Origin: Alphaproteobacteria bacterium
GTDB taxonomy: Bacteria; Pseudomonadota; Alphaproteobacteria; Caulobacterales; Caulobacteraceae
NCBI GenBank assembly: GCA_018821435.1
Contig: JAHJME010000019.1
Span: 142,732 to 206,731 of the forward strand
Length of the DNA: 64,000 nt
Direction: 5' to 3'
Below, piece after piece: positions 27,000 to 35,964 of the stretch; within the stretch, counting starts at the first letter, position 1, and every line of letters begins with the position of its first letter. The notes under the pieces were generated by a model. It did no database searches, had not been told where the DNA came from, and saw nothing but the letters and a program-made list of their open reading frames with translations. Both the position numbers and the translations under genes were made by a program.

Positions 27000-27986
27000 A
27001 TGATGGACCCGATCCGCGCCCGCGTGACGCCCGGCGTCCCGGCCGTCGAGACGCGCCCGGGCCTCGGCGCCCTGGCCGTCGCCCTGAGCGACGCGGCCCA
27101 GGCGCTGGAGCCGCCGGGTCCGGCGATCGGACCCGCCGCCGCCGTGGTCGCCGCCAGGGCCGAGGCGGCGGGGCGGCAGGCCGCCCTGGGACCGATCCTG
27201 GCCAACCTGGAACAGGCGCTGGGCGCGACGTCGCTGCCGCCCAACGTCAAGGTGGCGATCGGCCAGGTGCTGGCGCTGCAGACCCCGACCAGCGCGCCGA
27301 TGACGCCTGAGATCCTGAAGCAGGCCGTGGCCCAGTCCGGCCTGTTCCTGGAGGCCAAGCTGGCGGCGGGCGACGCCCCGCCCATGGATCTCAAGGCCGC
27401 CCTGCTGGTGTTGCAGCAGGCCCTCGGCCCCACGGGCCAGCGCGGCGCCAGCCGGCCGCAACGCCCGACCCCGCCGCCGACGGCGGGCGGCGCGCTGGTG
27501 GGCCAGGCCCCGGCCAAGGCGACGCTCAGCCTCGACGCCGATCCCGTCGCCCTCGCCCATGAACTCGGAAGCGAGGTGGAGCAGGCGCTGGCACGCCACA
27601 CCCTTCACCAGCTCGCCTCGCTGCCCGACGGCCCCGGCGCGCACTGGATGTTCGAGCTGCCGCTGGCGACGCCGCAGGGGCCGGCCATCGCCCAGTTCGC
27701 CATCGACCGCGACGATCCGCAGCGCGCGGGCGAGGACCAGGCGCCGACGTGGCAGGCCCGCTTCTCGCTGGATATCCCGCCGCTGGGACCCGTACACGTG
27801 AGCGTGCGGATGGACGGCGAGCAGACGGCCGTGACGATGTGGGCCGAACAGCCGGAAGGTCTCGCGCGCCTGCGCAGCCGGGGCGACGAACTGTCGGGCG
27901 CGCTGGCCGCCGAGGTGGTCTTCCGCCCCGGATCGCCGCACCCGCCCGCGCCGCCGCCCGGCCGCCTGGTGGACCAGACGTCATGA
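27000..27986 (+). CDS. FliK-like flagellar hook-length control protein (Flg_hook domain)
   Basis: A 328-residue protein, Ala/Pro/Gly-rich over most of its length. The C-terminal region from about residue 215 (WMFELPLATPQG, FSLDIPPLGPVHVSVRMDGE, then VTMWAEQPEGLARLRSR) fits the Flg_hook domain, in which L-G-x-V-x-V-x-x-x-x-D is typical. FliK measures hook length and makes FlhB switch export specificity. An FlhB-tail-like gene overlaps its stop, strongly supporting the call. It is shorter than many FliK proteins. Two adjacent ATGs (27000, 27003) could start it. No hook or flagellin gene is nearby. Confidence 0.75.
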   Translation: MMDPIRARVTPGVPAVETRPGLGALAVALSDAAQALEPPGPAIGPAAAVVAARAEAAGRQAALGPILANLEQALGATSLPPNVKVAIGQVLALQTPTSAPMTPEILKQAVAQSGLFLEAKLAAGDAPPMDLKAALLVLQQALGPTGQRGASRPQRPTPPPTAGGALVGQAPAKATLSLDADPVALAHELGSEVEQALARHTLHQLASLPDGPGAHWMFELPLATPQGPAIAQFAIDRDDPQRAGEDQAPTWQARFSLDIPPLGPVHVSVRMDGEQTAVTMWAEQPEGLARLRSRGDELSGALAAEVVFRPGSPHPPAPPPGRLVDQTS

Positions 27987-28267
27987 GCGCGCCCAAGGCT
28001 CCCAAGCCCAAACTGGCCGTCGCCCTGCGCTATGACTCGCCCAGCGCGCCCAAGGTTGTGGCGGTGGGCCGGGGGGAGCTGGGCCAGCGGATCATCGACA
28101 CCGCGCGCGAACACGGCGTGCCGATCCAGGAGAACCCCGGCCTGGCCGAGGCCCTGTCGACCATCGAGCTGGACGAGCACATCCCCGAACAGCTCTACGA
28201 GGCGGTGGCGGTGATCATCGCCTTCATCATGCGGGCCTCGACGCCCGCGCAGACACCGCGCCGCTAG
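27983..28267 (+). CDS. FlhB C-terminal-domain paralogue (FlhX/YlqH-like)
   Basis: A 94-residue cytoplasmic protein matching only the cytoplasmic tail of FlhB: LAVALRYDSPSAPKVVAVGRG, where FlhB has AVALKYD after its cleavage site, and IPEQLYEAVAVIIAFIM at the end. The NPTH autocleavage motif is replaced by KPKL, so it corresponds to the already-cleaved FlhB tail. Such stand-alone tails are known to substitute for FlhB's tail in flagellar export. The ATG overlaps the FliK-like stop by four bases, so the two are an operon. Confidence 0.85.
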   Translation: MSAPKAPKPKLAVALRYDSPSAPKVVAVGRGELGQRIIDTAREHGVPIQENPGLAEALSTIELDEHIPEQLYEAVAVIIAFIMRASTPAQTPRR

Positions 28268-28302
28268 AGCCATCGGCGGTTCGCTTGAACCGTCGATGGC
28301 TC
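28267..28302. terminator. Long hairpin after the FliK-like/FlhB-tail operon
   Basis: GAGCCATCGGCGGTTC (28267-28282), loop gctt, GAACCGTCGATGGCTC (28287-28302): a 16-bp stem with a single mismatch. It begins inside the stop region of the FlhB-tail gene and has no clean T-run after it, so it may be a bidirectional transcript end or an RNA-stabilising structure. Confidence 0.55.
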
Positions 28303-28369
28303 AAGACCTTTGCTTGGAAAATAGACCATTCGTCGTGCCGGGATCGAACCAGCCCAAGCGCCGAAGGGT

Positions 28370-29272
28370 CTAGGCGAAGACGTCGGCGGGTTTCTCGCTG
28401 ATCTGCCGGTACATGTCGGCCCACGCCCCGCCGGCCACCGTATAGATCGCGCCGGCCAGCAGGCTGAACGCGATCCCGCCCGCCGCCAGGAACGGCGCGC
28501 CGAGCCTGGTCAGCGTCCCTTGCGGATCGCTGCCGAACGACGAGAGCGGCGCCACCGCCCCGGCCCACGCGGCGAACACCCCGAAGATCAGCACCTCGGC
28601 CACGAGCATCAGCGCGAAGAGCGCCACGGAGACCAGGAACAGCTTCCAGGCGTGGCCTCGGGTCAGGCTCCAGGACTCCGTCAGCCGGAAGGTGCTCTGC
28701 GCGAAGGCCATGACCGGCGCCATGGAGAGGCGCAGGACGACCCAGAACAGGGCGCCGAACAGCACCATCATCAGCAGCACGCCGACCAGGCCGCCGATCG
28801 CCGCGCTGCCCGCGCCGCCCGCGCCGGCGGCGAAGCCGATGATGGCCGTCAGGATCAGGAACGGGATCATCCCGACCAGGATGCCGAGGAAATAGCCGAC
28901 GAACAGCACGATGACGATCAGGGTCATCCAGAACTCGCGCGCGCCGAGCTTGAGATACATGACCCCGCGATCCTCGGGGAACAGCACGGCGCGGAAGATG
29001 GCGGGCGGCACCAGCACCATCACCGCCAGCGAGCCCAGATAGGAGAGCGGCTGGTAGCGCATCACCTGGGCCTGGGCGGCCAGCACGTCGGGGCTGTTGG
29101 CGCCGCCGTCGGCCAGCGCCCCCATCATGGCCAGCGTCGGGCCGATGCTCAGCATCGAGGGCACGATGCCCAGGACGAAACAGACGACGCACCAGACCAG
29201 GAACGCCCCAGGTTCGCGCACGATCAGGCCGAAGCCGGCGGCCAGCGCCTGACGTCCAGAAAGCCGGTTCAT
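28370..29272 (-). CDS. Polytopic membrane protein of unknown function
   Basis: A 300-residue protein with about six membrane helices, starting MNRLSGRQALAAGFGLIVREP. The pattern of large hydrophobic segments separated by short loops (LSLTRGHAWKLFLVSVALFAL-type helix with S-x-x-L-T-R-G before it) resembles integral membrane domains seen in glycerophosphodiesterase-linked proteins, but I do not recognise a specific family. It lies downstream of the RND operon on the same strand after a 54-base gap and might be transcribed with it. Confidence 0.7.
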   Translation of the reverse strand: MNRLSGRQALAAGFGLIVREPGAFLVWCVVCFVLGIVPSMLSIGPTLAMMGALADGGANSPDVLAAQAQVMRYQPLSYLGSLAVMVLVPPAIFRAVLFPEDRGVMYLKLGAREFWMTLIVIVLFVGYFLGILVGMIPFLILTAIIGFAAGAGGAGSAAIGGLVGVLLMMVLFGALFWVVLRLSMAPVMAFAQSTFRLTESWSLTRGHAWKLFLVSVALFALMLVAEVLIFGVFAAWAGAVAPLSSFGSDPQGTLTRLGAPFLAAGGIAFSLLAGAIYTVAGGAWADMYRQISEKPADVFA

Positions 29273-29325
29273 CCCGAAGTCCCCACGCTGTTCGCGTGAG
29301 GATAGGCGGGGATTCGTACGGCGGC

Positions 29326-32300
29326 CTAGAGACGATCCTCAGGAACGGCATCGCGCGGCGCATGGCGCGGGGTGACCAGCCGGGCCAGCCGGGGCTTCAG
29401 CCAGTTCTCGAAGTCGTCCACGAACTCGTAGACCACCGGCACCAGCACCAGCGACAGGATGGTCGAGGTGATCAGGCCGCCGATCACGGCCACCGCCATC
29501 GGCTGGCGGAACTCCGACCCCTTCTCCAGGGCGAAGGCGGTGGGCAGCATGCCGGCGGCCATGGCCAGGCTGGTCATGACGATGGGACGCGCCCGTTCGC
29601 GGCAAGCCTCGAGCAGGGCCTCGCGCTGGGTCATGCCGTCGCGCTCGCACTCGATGGCGTACTCGACCAGCAGGATCGAGTTCTTCGCCGCCAGGCCCAT
29701 CAGCATTAGCAGGCCGATCAGCGAGGGGATCGACAGCGAGAGGTTGAAGGTGAGCAGGCCCAGGAACGCGCCGCCGATGGCCAGCGGCAGCGCCGCCAGG
29801 ATGACGATCGGCTTGAAGAACGACCGGAACAGCAGCACCAGCACGCCGAAGATCAGCGAGATGCCGGCGAACAGAGCGATGCCGAACGAGGCGAACATCT
29901 CGGTCATCGCCTCCTGCTGGCCGGTCTCCGCCGGGGTGACCCCGGCCGGCAGCTTCTGCATGATCGGCAGCGCCTTCACCGCCTGGGCGGCCTGGCCCAT
30001 CTGGATGCCGTTCAGCTCGGCCTGGACCGTCTGCTGGCGCTTGCGGTTCAGGCGCTCGATCCGCGCGGGACCAGCCTGGAACTGCACGTCGGCGACCGTC
30101 TCCAGCGTCGTCGTGCCGCCGCCCGTGGTGGGCAGGCGCAGGGACTTGATCCGCTCCAGATCGGCGCGGGCGTCGGCGGGCAGGCGGATGCGGATCGGGA
30201 TCCGGCGCTCGCCGGCGGTCAGCTTGGCGACGTTGGCGTCGATGTCGCCGACGGTGGCCACACGGGCGGCCTGGGCGATCACGTCGGCCGAGACGCCCAG
30301 GCGCGCGGCCTCGGCGTAGCGGGGCCGGATCACGATCTCGGGTCCGGTCGGCGGCACTGAAGGACGGGGATCGGCCAGGACGTCCAGGGTGCGCATCTGG
30401 CGCTCAAGCTCGGTCGAGGCCGCCAGCAGCTTGGCCGGATCCTCCGCGGTCAGAATCTGCTGGTAGCCGGCGCCGCCCTGGAAATCGAGGAAGCTGACCC
30501 GCGCGTCGGGGATCTCGCGCAGCTTGGGCCGCAGCGCCGCGCGGATCTCATCGCCGCTGGCGTGGCGCTTGGGATCGAGCAGGAGGTTCAGGCTGGCCGA
30601 GCGCAGGTCGCTGCCCCCGCCGCCCCCCGCGAACGGGTTGGCCGGGCCGGACGAGCCCACTTCCGCGAAAACGTCGGTGACCGAGGCGTTGGTCTTGACC
30701 GCCGCCGTCACGCGCCGGACCGTGTCCTCCATGTCCGAGGCGGTCGCCCCGGGCGGACCCTGGACGCTGATGAACAGGTAGTCGGGGTCGCCGGGCGGCT
30801 GGAAGCCGGAGGGCAGCATCGGCACGATGGCGAGCGAGGCGACGAACAGCACGCCGCCCACGATCGACGCCACGATCCGGTGATCCAGCGCCCAGTTGAG
30901 CGCGCGGGTGTAATAGCCCGGCAGCGGCTTGCGCACCTCGGTCTTCGTCACGGGCTTCAGCAGATAGGCCGCCATCAGCGGCGTCAGCAGGCGCGCGACC
31001 AGCAGCGAGAACAGCACCGCCACACAGACGGTCATGCCGAACTCGCGGAAGAACTGGCCGACCATGCCGGTCATGAAGCTGACCGGCGCGAACACCACGA
31101 CGATGGCCGCGGTCGTCGCCACGACGGCCAGGCCGATGGCGTCGGCGCCCTGCATCGCGGCCTCGTACGGCCGCATCCCGGCCTTTACCCGCTTCTCGAT
31201 GTTCTCGATCTCGACGATGGCGTCGTCGACCAGGATCCCGATCACCAGGGTCAGGCCCAGAAGGGTCACGACGTTCAGCGAGAAGCCCAGCAGGTGGATC
31301 ACGAAGAAGGTCGGGATCAGCGACACGGGCATGGCGAAGGCGGTGACCATCGTCGCGCGCCAGTCGCGCAGGAACAGCCACACCACCAGCGCCGCCAGGA
31401 TCATCCCCTCCAGCAGCACGTGCTGGGTGGCGCGGAAGCTGTCGCGGGTCTCCTGCACCTGCGTGAAGATCCGGGTGAACTTCACCCCAGGCTGGCTCTT
31501 CTCGACGGTGGCAAGCTTGGCCAGCACCGCGTCCTCGACAGCGATGTCGGACGCGGCCCGCACCTTCATCACCTGGAAGCCCACGACCGGGCGGTTGTTC
31601 AGGCGCGCGAAGCCACGGACCTCGCCGGAGCCATCGCCCACCTCGGCCACGTCGGTCAGCTTCACATAGCCGCCGGCCCCGGTGGGAATGGTCATGTCGC
31701 GGAGCTGGGCCAGGGTGTTGGCGGCGCCAAGCACGCGCACGGTCTGTTCGCGGCCGCCGACCTCGACCCGGCCACCGGGAACATCCAGGTCGGCCGCGCG
31801 AAGCGCGTTGTTGACCTGGGCGGCGCTCAGGCCGCGGGCGGCCAGCTTGTCGGGATCGACGATGACGTTGATCTCGCGGGTCACCCCGCCCACGCGGCGG
31901 ATCTGGGCGACGCCCTTCACCGACTGCAGCGCGCGCGACATCTGGTCGTCGATGAACCACGAGAGCTCGACGTCGGACATCGCCGGCGCCTCGACCGCGA
32001 AGGTGGTGATCGGCAGGCTGTCGAAATCGACACGCTGAACCAGCGGCTCGTCGATCTCGCGCGGCAGGTTCGGCCGGATCTGGTCGATCCGGGTCTGGAC
32101 CTCGTCGGTCTTCTTCTGGAGGTCCTCGCCGATCTCCAGCTCGACCATGGTGGACGAGACGCCCTGGGTGACGGTCGACTGGATGTTGCGGACGTTGGGG
32201 ATGGAGGACACAGCGTCCTCGACCTGACGGGTGATCTGGGTCTCGATCTCGCCCGGCGCGGCGCCGCTCTGGGTGATGGTGATCGACACCGCCGGGAAGG

Positions 32301-32457
32301 TCACGTCCGGGAAGTTCTTCACCGCCAGGCCGAAGTAGGCGATCACGCCCGCCAGCACGAGGCCGACGAACAGCACCGTCACGGGCACCGGGTTGCGGAT
32401 CGCCCAGGCCGAGATCTGGAGCCCGCCGCCGCGGGGGTCGTGGGGCTGGTGGCTCAT
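29326..32457 (-). CDS. RND efflux pump, inner-membrane permease (HAE1/AcrB type)
   Basis: A 1043-residue proton-driven exporter for hydrophobic or amphiphilic drugs. It has twelve membrane helices with two large periplasmic loops (after TM1 and TM7). The proton-relay pair of Asp is in the TM4 motif GILVDDAIVEIENIEK, and the segment SIPSLIGLLMLMGLAAKNSILLVEYA near the C-terminal half is typical TM10. It belongs to a complete operon with adaptor and outer membrane factor, transcribed outer-membrane-factor first. The gap to the adaptor is 7 bases. Repression by the divergent TetR is inferred. Confidence 0.96.
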   Translation of the reverse strand: MSHQPHDPRGGGLQISAWAIRNPVPVTVLFVGLVLAGVIAYFGLAVKNFPDVTFPAVSITITQSGAAPGEIETQITRQVEDAVSSIPNVRNIQSTVTQGVSSTMVELEIGEDLQKKTDEVQTRIDQIRPNLPREIDEPLVQRVDFDSLPITTFAVEAPAMSDVELSWFIDDQMSRALQSVKGVAQIRRVGGVTREINVIVDPDKLAARGLSAAQVNNALRAADLDVPGGRVEVGGREQTVRVLGAANTLAQLRDMTIPTGAGGYVKLTDVAEVGDGSGEVRGFARLNNRPVVGFQVMKVRAASDIAVEDAVLAKLATVEKSQPGVKFTRIFTQVQETRDSFRATQHVLLEGMILAALVVWLFLRDWRATMVTAFAMPVSLIPTFFVIHLLGFSLNVVTLLGLTLVIGILVDDAIVEIENIEKRVKAGMRPYEAAMQGADAIGLAVVATTAAIVVVFAPVSFMTGMVGQFFREFGMTVCVAVLFSLLVARLLTPLMAAYLLKPVTKTEVRKPLPGYYTRALNWALDHRIVASIVGGVLFVASLAIVPMLPSGFQPPGDPDYLFISVQGPPGATASDMEDTVRRVTAAVKTNASVTDVFAEVGSSGPANPFAGGGGGSDLRSASLNLLLDPKRHASGDEIRAALRPKLREIPDARVSFLDFQGGAGYQQILTAEDPAKLLAASTELERQMRTLDVLADPRPSVPPTGPEIVIRPRYAEAARLGVSADVIAQAARVATVGDIDANVAKLTAGERRIPIRIRLPADARADLERIKSLRLPTTGGGTTTLETVADVQFQAGPARIERLNRKRQQTVQAELNGIQMGQAAQAVKALPIMQKLPAGVTPAETGQQEAMTEMFASFGIALFAGISLIFGVLVLLFRSFFKPIVILAALPLAIGGAFLGLLTFNLSLSIPSLIGLLMLMGLAAKNSILLVEYAIECERDGMTQREALLEACRERARPIVMTSLAMAAGMLPTAFALEKGSEFRQPMAVAVIGGLITSTILSLVLVPVVYEFVDDFENWLKPRLARLVTPRHAPRDAVPEDRL

Positions 32458-32464
32458 GACGCGG

Positions 32465-33541
32465 CTACTTTTTCGCCGGAGCCGCGGCCGGGGCCGGCGC
32501 GGCGCCTTCGGTGGGACGGACCAGATCGTTGTCGAGCAGGAAGGCCGCGGCGTTCTGGACGATGCGCGTGCCGGCGGCGGGGCCGCGGATCAGTTGCACA
32601 TAGCCGCCGCCGCGCGGGCCGGTCTGGACCGACACGCGCTTCACCCGGTTGTTGTCGGCCACGGTCATCACGCTGGCGCCGTCGGCGTCGTAGCGGATCG
32701 CGCTCTCGGGCACGGCCAGGGCCGTTCCGGCGGCGTCGGCGAAGATTGCGCGGGCAAAGCCCCCGGTGCGGATGTCGGCGCGGACCGGCAGCAGGATGCG
32801 CACGTCTCCCAGCTTGGTCTGCGCGTTGATCTGCGGGCTGATCAGGCGGACCCGGCCCTGGGCCACGCTGCCGCCCGGCAGGGTGACCGTGGCGGTCTGG
32901 CCGACGCGGATGCGCGCGAGGTCGCTCTCGCCCAGTTCCGCCGCCATCTCGACCTGGCCGTCGCGGGCCATGCGGAACCAGGGCGTGGCGCCGCCGGCCG
33001 ACAGGTCGCCGGGACGCACGGTCTTTTCGAGGATCAGGCCGGAGACCGGGGCGGTGACCGCCAGCTTGCGTCGCTGGGTGGTCAGCGTCTTGAGGTTGGC
33101 GTTGGCCGCCTGGGCCTGGAACCGGCGCTGCGCGATCTGTTCCTGGCTTAGCACGCCCTGACCGTCGAGGTCGGCCACGCGCTGGGCCTGGTCGTTTGCC
33201 TGGGCCGCCTGAGCTTGGGACGCGGCGATCTGGGCTTCCAGCAGGGTCGGGTCCAGCTGCACCAGCGTCTGGCCGGCGCGGACGTAGTCGCCCACGTCCA
33301 CCAGCACGCGCGACACGCGATAGCCGGTGACCTCGGGCAGGACCGCGGCCTCCTCGCGGGGCATCAGGTTGCCGGAGGCCGACAGCGCGCCGACGATGGC
33401 GCGGGGCTCCACCCGGACCACGCGCACGGCGCGCGCCTGGTCCTTTTCGGAGACCTTCTCGGGCGGCTTCTTGCAGGCGGACAGGGCCAGCACGGCGACC
33501 AGGGGCAGGAGGGCTTTGGCGAGCTGCATGCGTCGTCTCAT
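32465..33541 (-). CDS. RND efflux periplasmic adaptor, lipoprotein
   Basis: A 358-residue membrane-fusion protein that links pump and outer membrane channel. The lipoprotein signal ends VLALSACKK with the lipid-attachment Cys. The lipoyl/hairpin region is visible from EVTGYRVSRVLVDVGDYVRAGQ to the coiled coil QIAASQAQAAQANDQAQR and back through KLAVTAPVSGLILEK. The ATG at 33541 overlaps the preceding stop (ATGA), so it is translationally coupled; a second in-frame ATG lies four codons later. The C-terminus is Ala/Pro-rich. Confidence 0.94.
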   Translation of the reverse strand: MRRRMQLAKALLPLVAVLALSACKKPPEKVSEKDQARAVRVVRVEPRAIVGALSASGNLMPREEAAVLPEVTGYRVSRVLVDVGDYVRAGQTLVQLDPTLLEAQIAASQAQAAQANDQAQRVADLDGQGVLSQEQIAQRRFQAQAANANLKTLTTQRRKLAVTAPVSGLILEKTVRPGDLSAGGATPWFRMARDGQVEMAAELGESDLARIRVGQTATVTLPGGSVAQGRVRLISPQINAQTKLGDVRILLPVRADIRTGGFARAIFADAAGTALAVPESAIRYDADGASVMTVADNNRVKRVSVQTGPRGGGYVQLIRGPAAGTRIVQNAAAFLLDNDLVRPTEGAAPAPAAAPAKK

Positions 33542-34950
33542 TTGGCGGCGTAGGCCTGGACGGGCCAGCCGCCGCCCACGGCCTTGTAGGCCTGGACGGA
33601 GCGGCGGAGCGCCTGGACCTGAGCCGAGGTCAGCTGTGTGCGGATCGCACGCCAGGACTGTTCGGCCGAGAGGGTGGAATTGAGGTCGGTGAGGCCCCGC
33701 TCGTAGCCGATGCGCGAGGCGTTGAAGGCGCGGCGCGCCCGGGCCTCGCCGTCGGTGAGCAGCGCCACGCGCTTGCGGTCGGCGTCGAGGTTCACCAGCG
33801 CGCCCTCGGCCTCCTGGAAGGCGGTCTGAACCGTCTTCTCATAGGCGGTGACCGCCTGTTCGGTGCGGGCGTTCTGCACCTTCATTTCGGACAGCAGGCG
33901 CGGGATCGACAGCACCGGCTGCATGATCGAGCCCCCGATCGACCAGTTCTGGGTCTCGGTCGAGAAGCCCGGCTGCTCGATGCGCGACCAGCCGAGGCCG
34001 GGGCTGAAGGTGAAGGTCGGGAAGAAGGCCAGCTGCGCCAGCCGCTGCTGGCCGGCGGCGGATCGGACGGCGGCCTGGGCGCCGCGCACGTCGGGCCGGC
34101 GTTCCAGCAGGTCGCTGGGCAGGGCGGCGGGCACGGCGGGGGCCTGGCCTACTTCGGGCGGGGCGTTGATGTTGGCGGTCGGCTCCACCACCCGACCCGC
34201 GAGGATCAGGATGGCGCGCTTCTGGACCTGGAGCTGGGCTTCGAGCCCGGCGGCCTGGGCCTGGGCCTGGGCGAGATCGCCGGCGACGCGGTCGGCTTCG
34301 GAGGTCGCCGCCAGGCCACGTTCGCCGCGCGCCGAGGCGATGCGATAAAGGTCCTGCTGGATGCGGATGGTCTCGCGCGCGTCGGCGATCTGGATCGCCA
34401 GGCCACGTGCCTGGAACCAGGCGTCGGCGGTGTCGGCGGCGATCTGGGCGCGGGTGGTCTCGAACGCGTAGCGGACCCGGTCCACCTCGGCGTTGGCCGA
34501 GCGGTAGGCGAACAGGGCGCGGCCCCAGGGGTCCAGTTCCCAGCTGACGTTGAAGGTGGCCGAGTACTGCTTGGCCACGCCGCTGGTGTTGAAGCCCGGA
34601 ATACTGGCGGCCGAGCCGCCGATCTGCTCGGTGTCCGTGCGACGGCCCGAGGCGTTTGCATCGCCCTGCGGAAGGTATTGCAGGATCGCGCTGGTCCGCT
34701 GAGCCTTGACCTCGTCGAGGCGCGAGCGGGCGGTGCGGACATCGGGATTTCGGAGCAGCGCCTGTTCGACCAGCGACGTCAGTTCGGGATCGTCATAGGC
34801 GGTCCACCAGGTGTCGAGCGCGATCGCGCCGGCGGGCGCGGCGGGCGCTTCGTAACCGGCAGGCAGGCTCACGTCCGCCTTGCGCGGGGTGGCGCAGGCC
34901 GTAAGCGCCAGGGCGCCAAGGACAGCGAAAAGACCAGGGTGGCGGAACAT
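33538..34950 (-). CDS. RND efflux outer membrane factor (NodT/TolC-like lipoprotein)
   Basis: A 470-residue outer-membrane channel. I start at MFRHPGLFAVLGALALTAC, which gives a lipobox with Cys at about residue 19; the frame is open another 90 codons upstream but these overlap the divergent regulator. NodT features are TWWTAYDDPELTSLVEQALLRNPDV and a repeated helical half (LPSDLLERRPDVRGAQAAV). It is the first gene of the efflux operon, with the adaptor overlapping its stop. Confidence 0.93.
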   Translation of the reverse strand: MFRHPGLFAVLGALALTACATPRKADVSLPAGYEAPAAPAGAIALDTWWTAYDDPELTSLVEQALLRNPDVRTARSRLDEVKAQRTSAILQYLPQGDANASGRRTDTEQIGGSAASIPGFNTSGVAKQYSATFNVSWELDPWGRALFAYRSANAEVDRVRYAFETTRAQIAADTADAWFQARGLAIQIADARETIRIQQDLYRIASARGERGLAATSEADRVAGDLAQAQAQAAGLEAQLQVQKRAILILAGRVVEPTANINAPPEVGQAPAVPAALPSDLLERRPDVRGAQAAVRSAAGQQRLAQLAFFPTFTFSPGLGWSRIEQPGFSTETQNWSIGGSIMQPVLSIPRLLSEMKVQNARTEQAVTAYEKTVQTAFQEAEGALVNLDADRKRVALLTDGEARARRAFNASRIGYERGLTDLNSTLSAEQSWRAIRTQLTSAQVQALRRSVQAYKAVGGGWPVQAYAAK

Positions 34951-34963
34951 CGGCGACAGGCTT

Positions 34964-35113
34964 TTGAACCAAGTTTGTTGAACAGGTCTTGCACGCCCGA
35001 CGCAATCGGTGCGCGGCGCCCATATTCCCGACATCGCCTCCGCCGGCGGCTCTTGCGGCCACCGTGCGTCACGGGCTCTCGCGCAAACTCTGTATGATGT
35101 AAAGTGTTTTATC
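34964..35113. promoter_or_regulatory. Divergent control region of the RND operon and its TetR regulator
   Basis: The gap 34951-35131 should carry both promoters. Two sites stand out: direct repeats TTGAAC (34964-34969 and 34978-34983) in the efflux leader, and an imperfect dyad GATGTAAA...TTTATC (35096-35113) just before the TetR gene. The latter is the likelier autoregulatory operator, but this is a visual guess. Confidence 0.35.
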
Positions 35114-35131
35114 TGTAATGTGGCCGGGATC

Positions 35132-35905
35132 ATGACGCGCGAATTCGCCAGCGGGGGAGACCCACGACGCAGCATCGACCTGCTGTGGGGCTCGCCCGAG
35201 CGCGGGCGCCGGGGACCCAAGCCGCGCTACTCGGCCGACCAGGTCGTGGACGCCGCCGTGGCCATCGCCGACGCCGAGGGTCTGCAGGCGATCTCCGTGC
35301 GCCGCATCGCCCAGGAACTCGGCGTCTCGCCGATGTCGATCTATACCTATGTGCCGTCCAAGGCGGAACTGGTCGGACTGATGTTCGACATGGTGCTGGG
35401 TGAAACGGGCGATGCTCAGCCGCCCGGTCAGGGCTGGCGCGAGGCGCTGACCCACGTCGCCTGCGAACGCTGGAAGCTCTCGGAACGGCATCCCTGGATG
35501 CTGGACCTCGCGCTGCACCGGCCACCGCTGGGGCCCAACCTGCTGGCGCGCCACGAGACGGCGCTGCGCATCCTGGACGCCACCGGCCTGGACGACCTGA
35601 CCAAGGACATGGTGATCGACGTCCTGCACAGCTTCCTGGTCGGCGCCTTGCTGGAGGCGCGGGAGGCGCGCGAGGCCGAACGGGTCAGCGGCCTGACGGA
35701 CGCCCAGTGGTTCGCCATGGCCGAGCCCGCCCTCACCGCCCGCCTGGACCCGACGAAATTCCAGCACGTCCTGCGCCTGGGCGAGGCCTGGCGCACGGCC
35801 GACAAGGCGGTGGTGGCCGACCCCGTGTGGCGGTTCAAGTTCGGCCTGGGCGTGGTGCTGGACGGTATCGGGGCGTTGATCAAGGCGCGGGCGAGCGGGG
35901 CCTAG
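35132..35905 (+). CDS. TetR-family transcriptional repressor
   Basis: A 257-residue regulator. The N-terminal HTH is VDAAVAIADAEGLQAISVRRIAQELGVSPMSIYTY (in order, about residues 37-70), with V-P-S-K-A-E-L following. The C-terminal half resembles the TetR_C class that includes tetracycline repressors (WREALTHVACERW, HPWMLDLALHRPP). The ATG at 35132 is divergent from the RND operon, so control of efflux by a ligand is the likely job. Two arginine/lysine-rich residues ahead of the HTH are normal. Ligand unknown. Confidence 0.92.
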   Translation: MTREFASGGDPRRSIDLLWGSPERGRRGPKPRYSADQVVDAAVAIADAEGLQAISVRRIAQELGVSPMSIYTYVPSKAELVGLMFDMVLGETGDAQPPGQGWREALTHVACERWKLSERHPWMLDLALHRPPLGPNLLARHETALRILDATGLDDLTKDMVIDVLHSFLVGALLEAREAREAERVSGLTDAQWFAMAEPALTARLDPTKFQHVLRLGEAWRTADKAVVADPVWRFKFGLGVVLDGIGALIKARASGA

Positions 35906-35964
35906 CCGACCGTCCCCGAGCACTCTAGGGTCGCGCAACTTTCGCCCCCCGATCGAGTGTCTTG

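Noticed and set aside
28267..28302. A clean Rho-independent terminator.
   Set aside because: The stem is excellent but no T-run follows, so I list it only as a probable transcript end of uncertain type.
30562..32829. A 755-codon plus-strand open frame opposite the RND pump.
   Set aside because: The minus-strand frame encodes a full AcrB-type pump with the proton-relay Asp pair. The plus-strand product is compositionally biased and matches no family.
34951..35220. Longer start for the outer membrane factor of the RND operon.
   Set aside because: It would run through the divergent TetR gene. The ATG at 34950 gives a proper lipoprotein signal.
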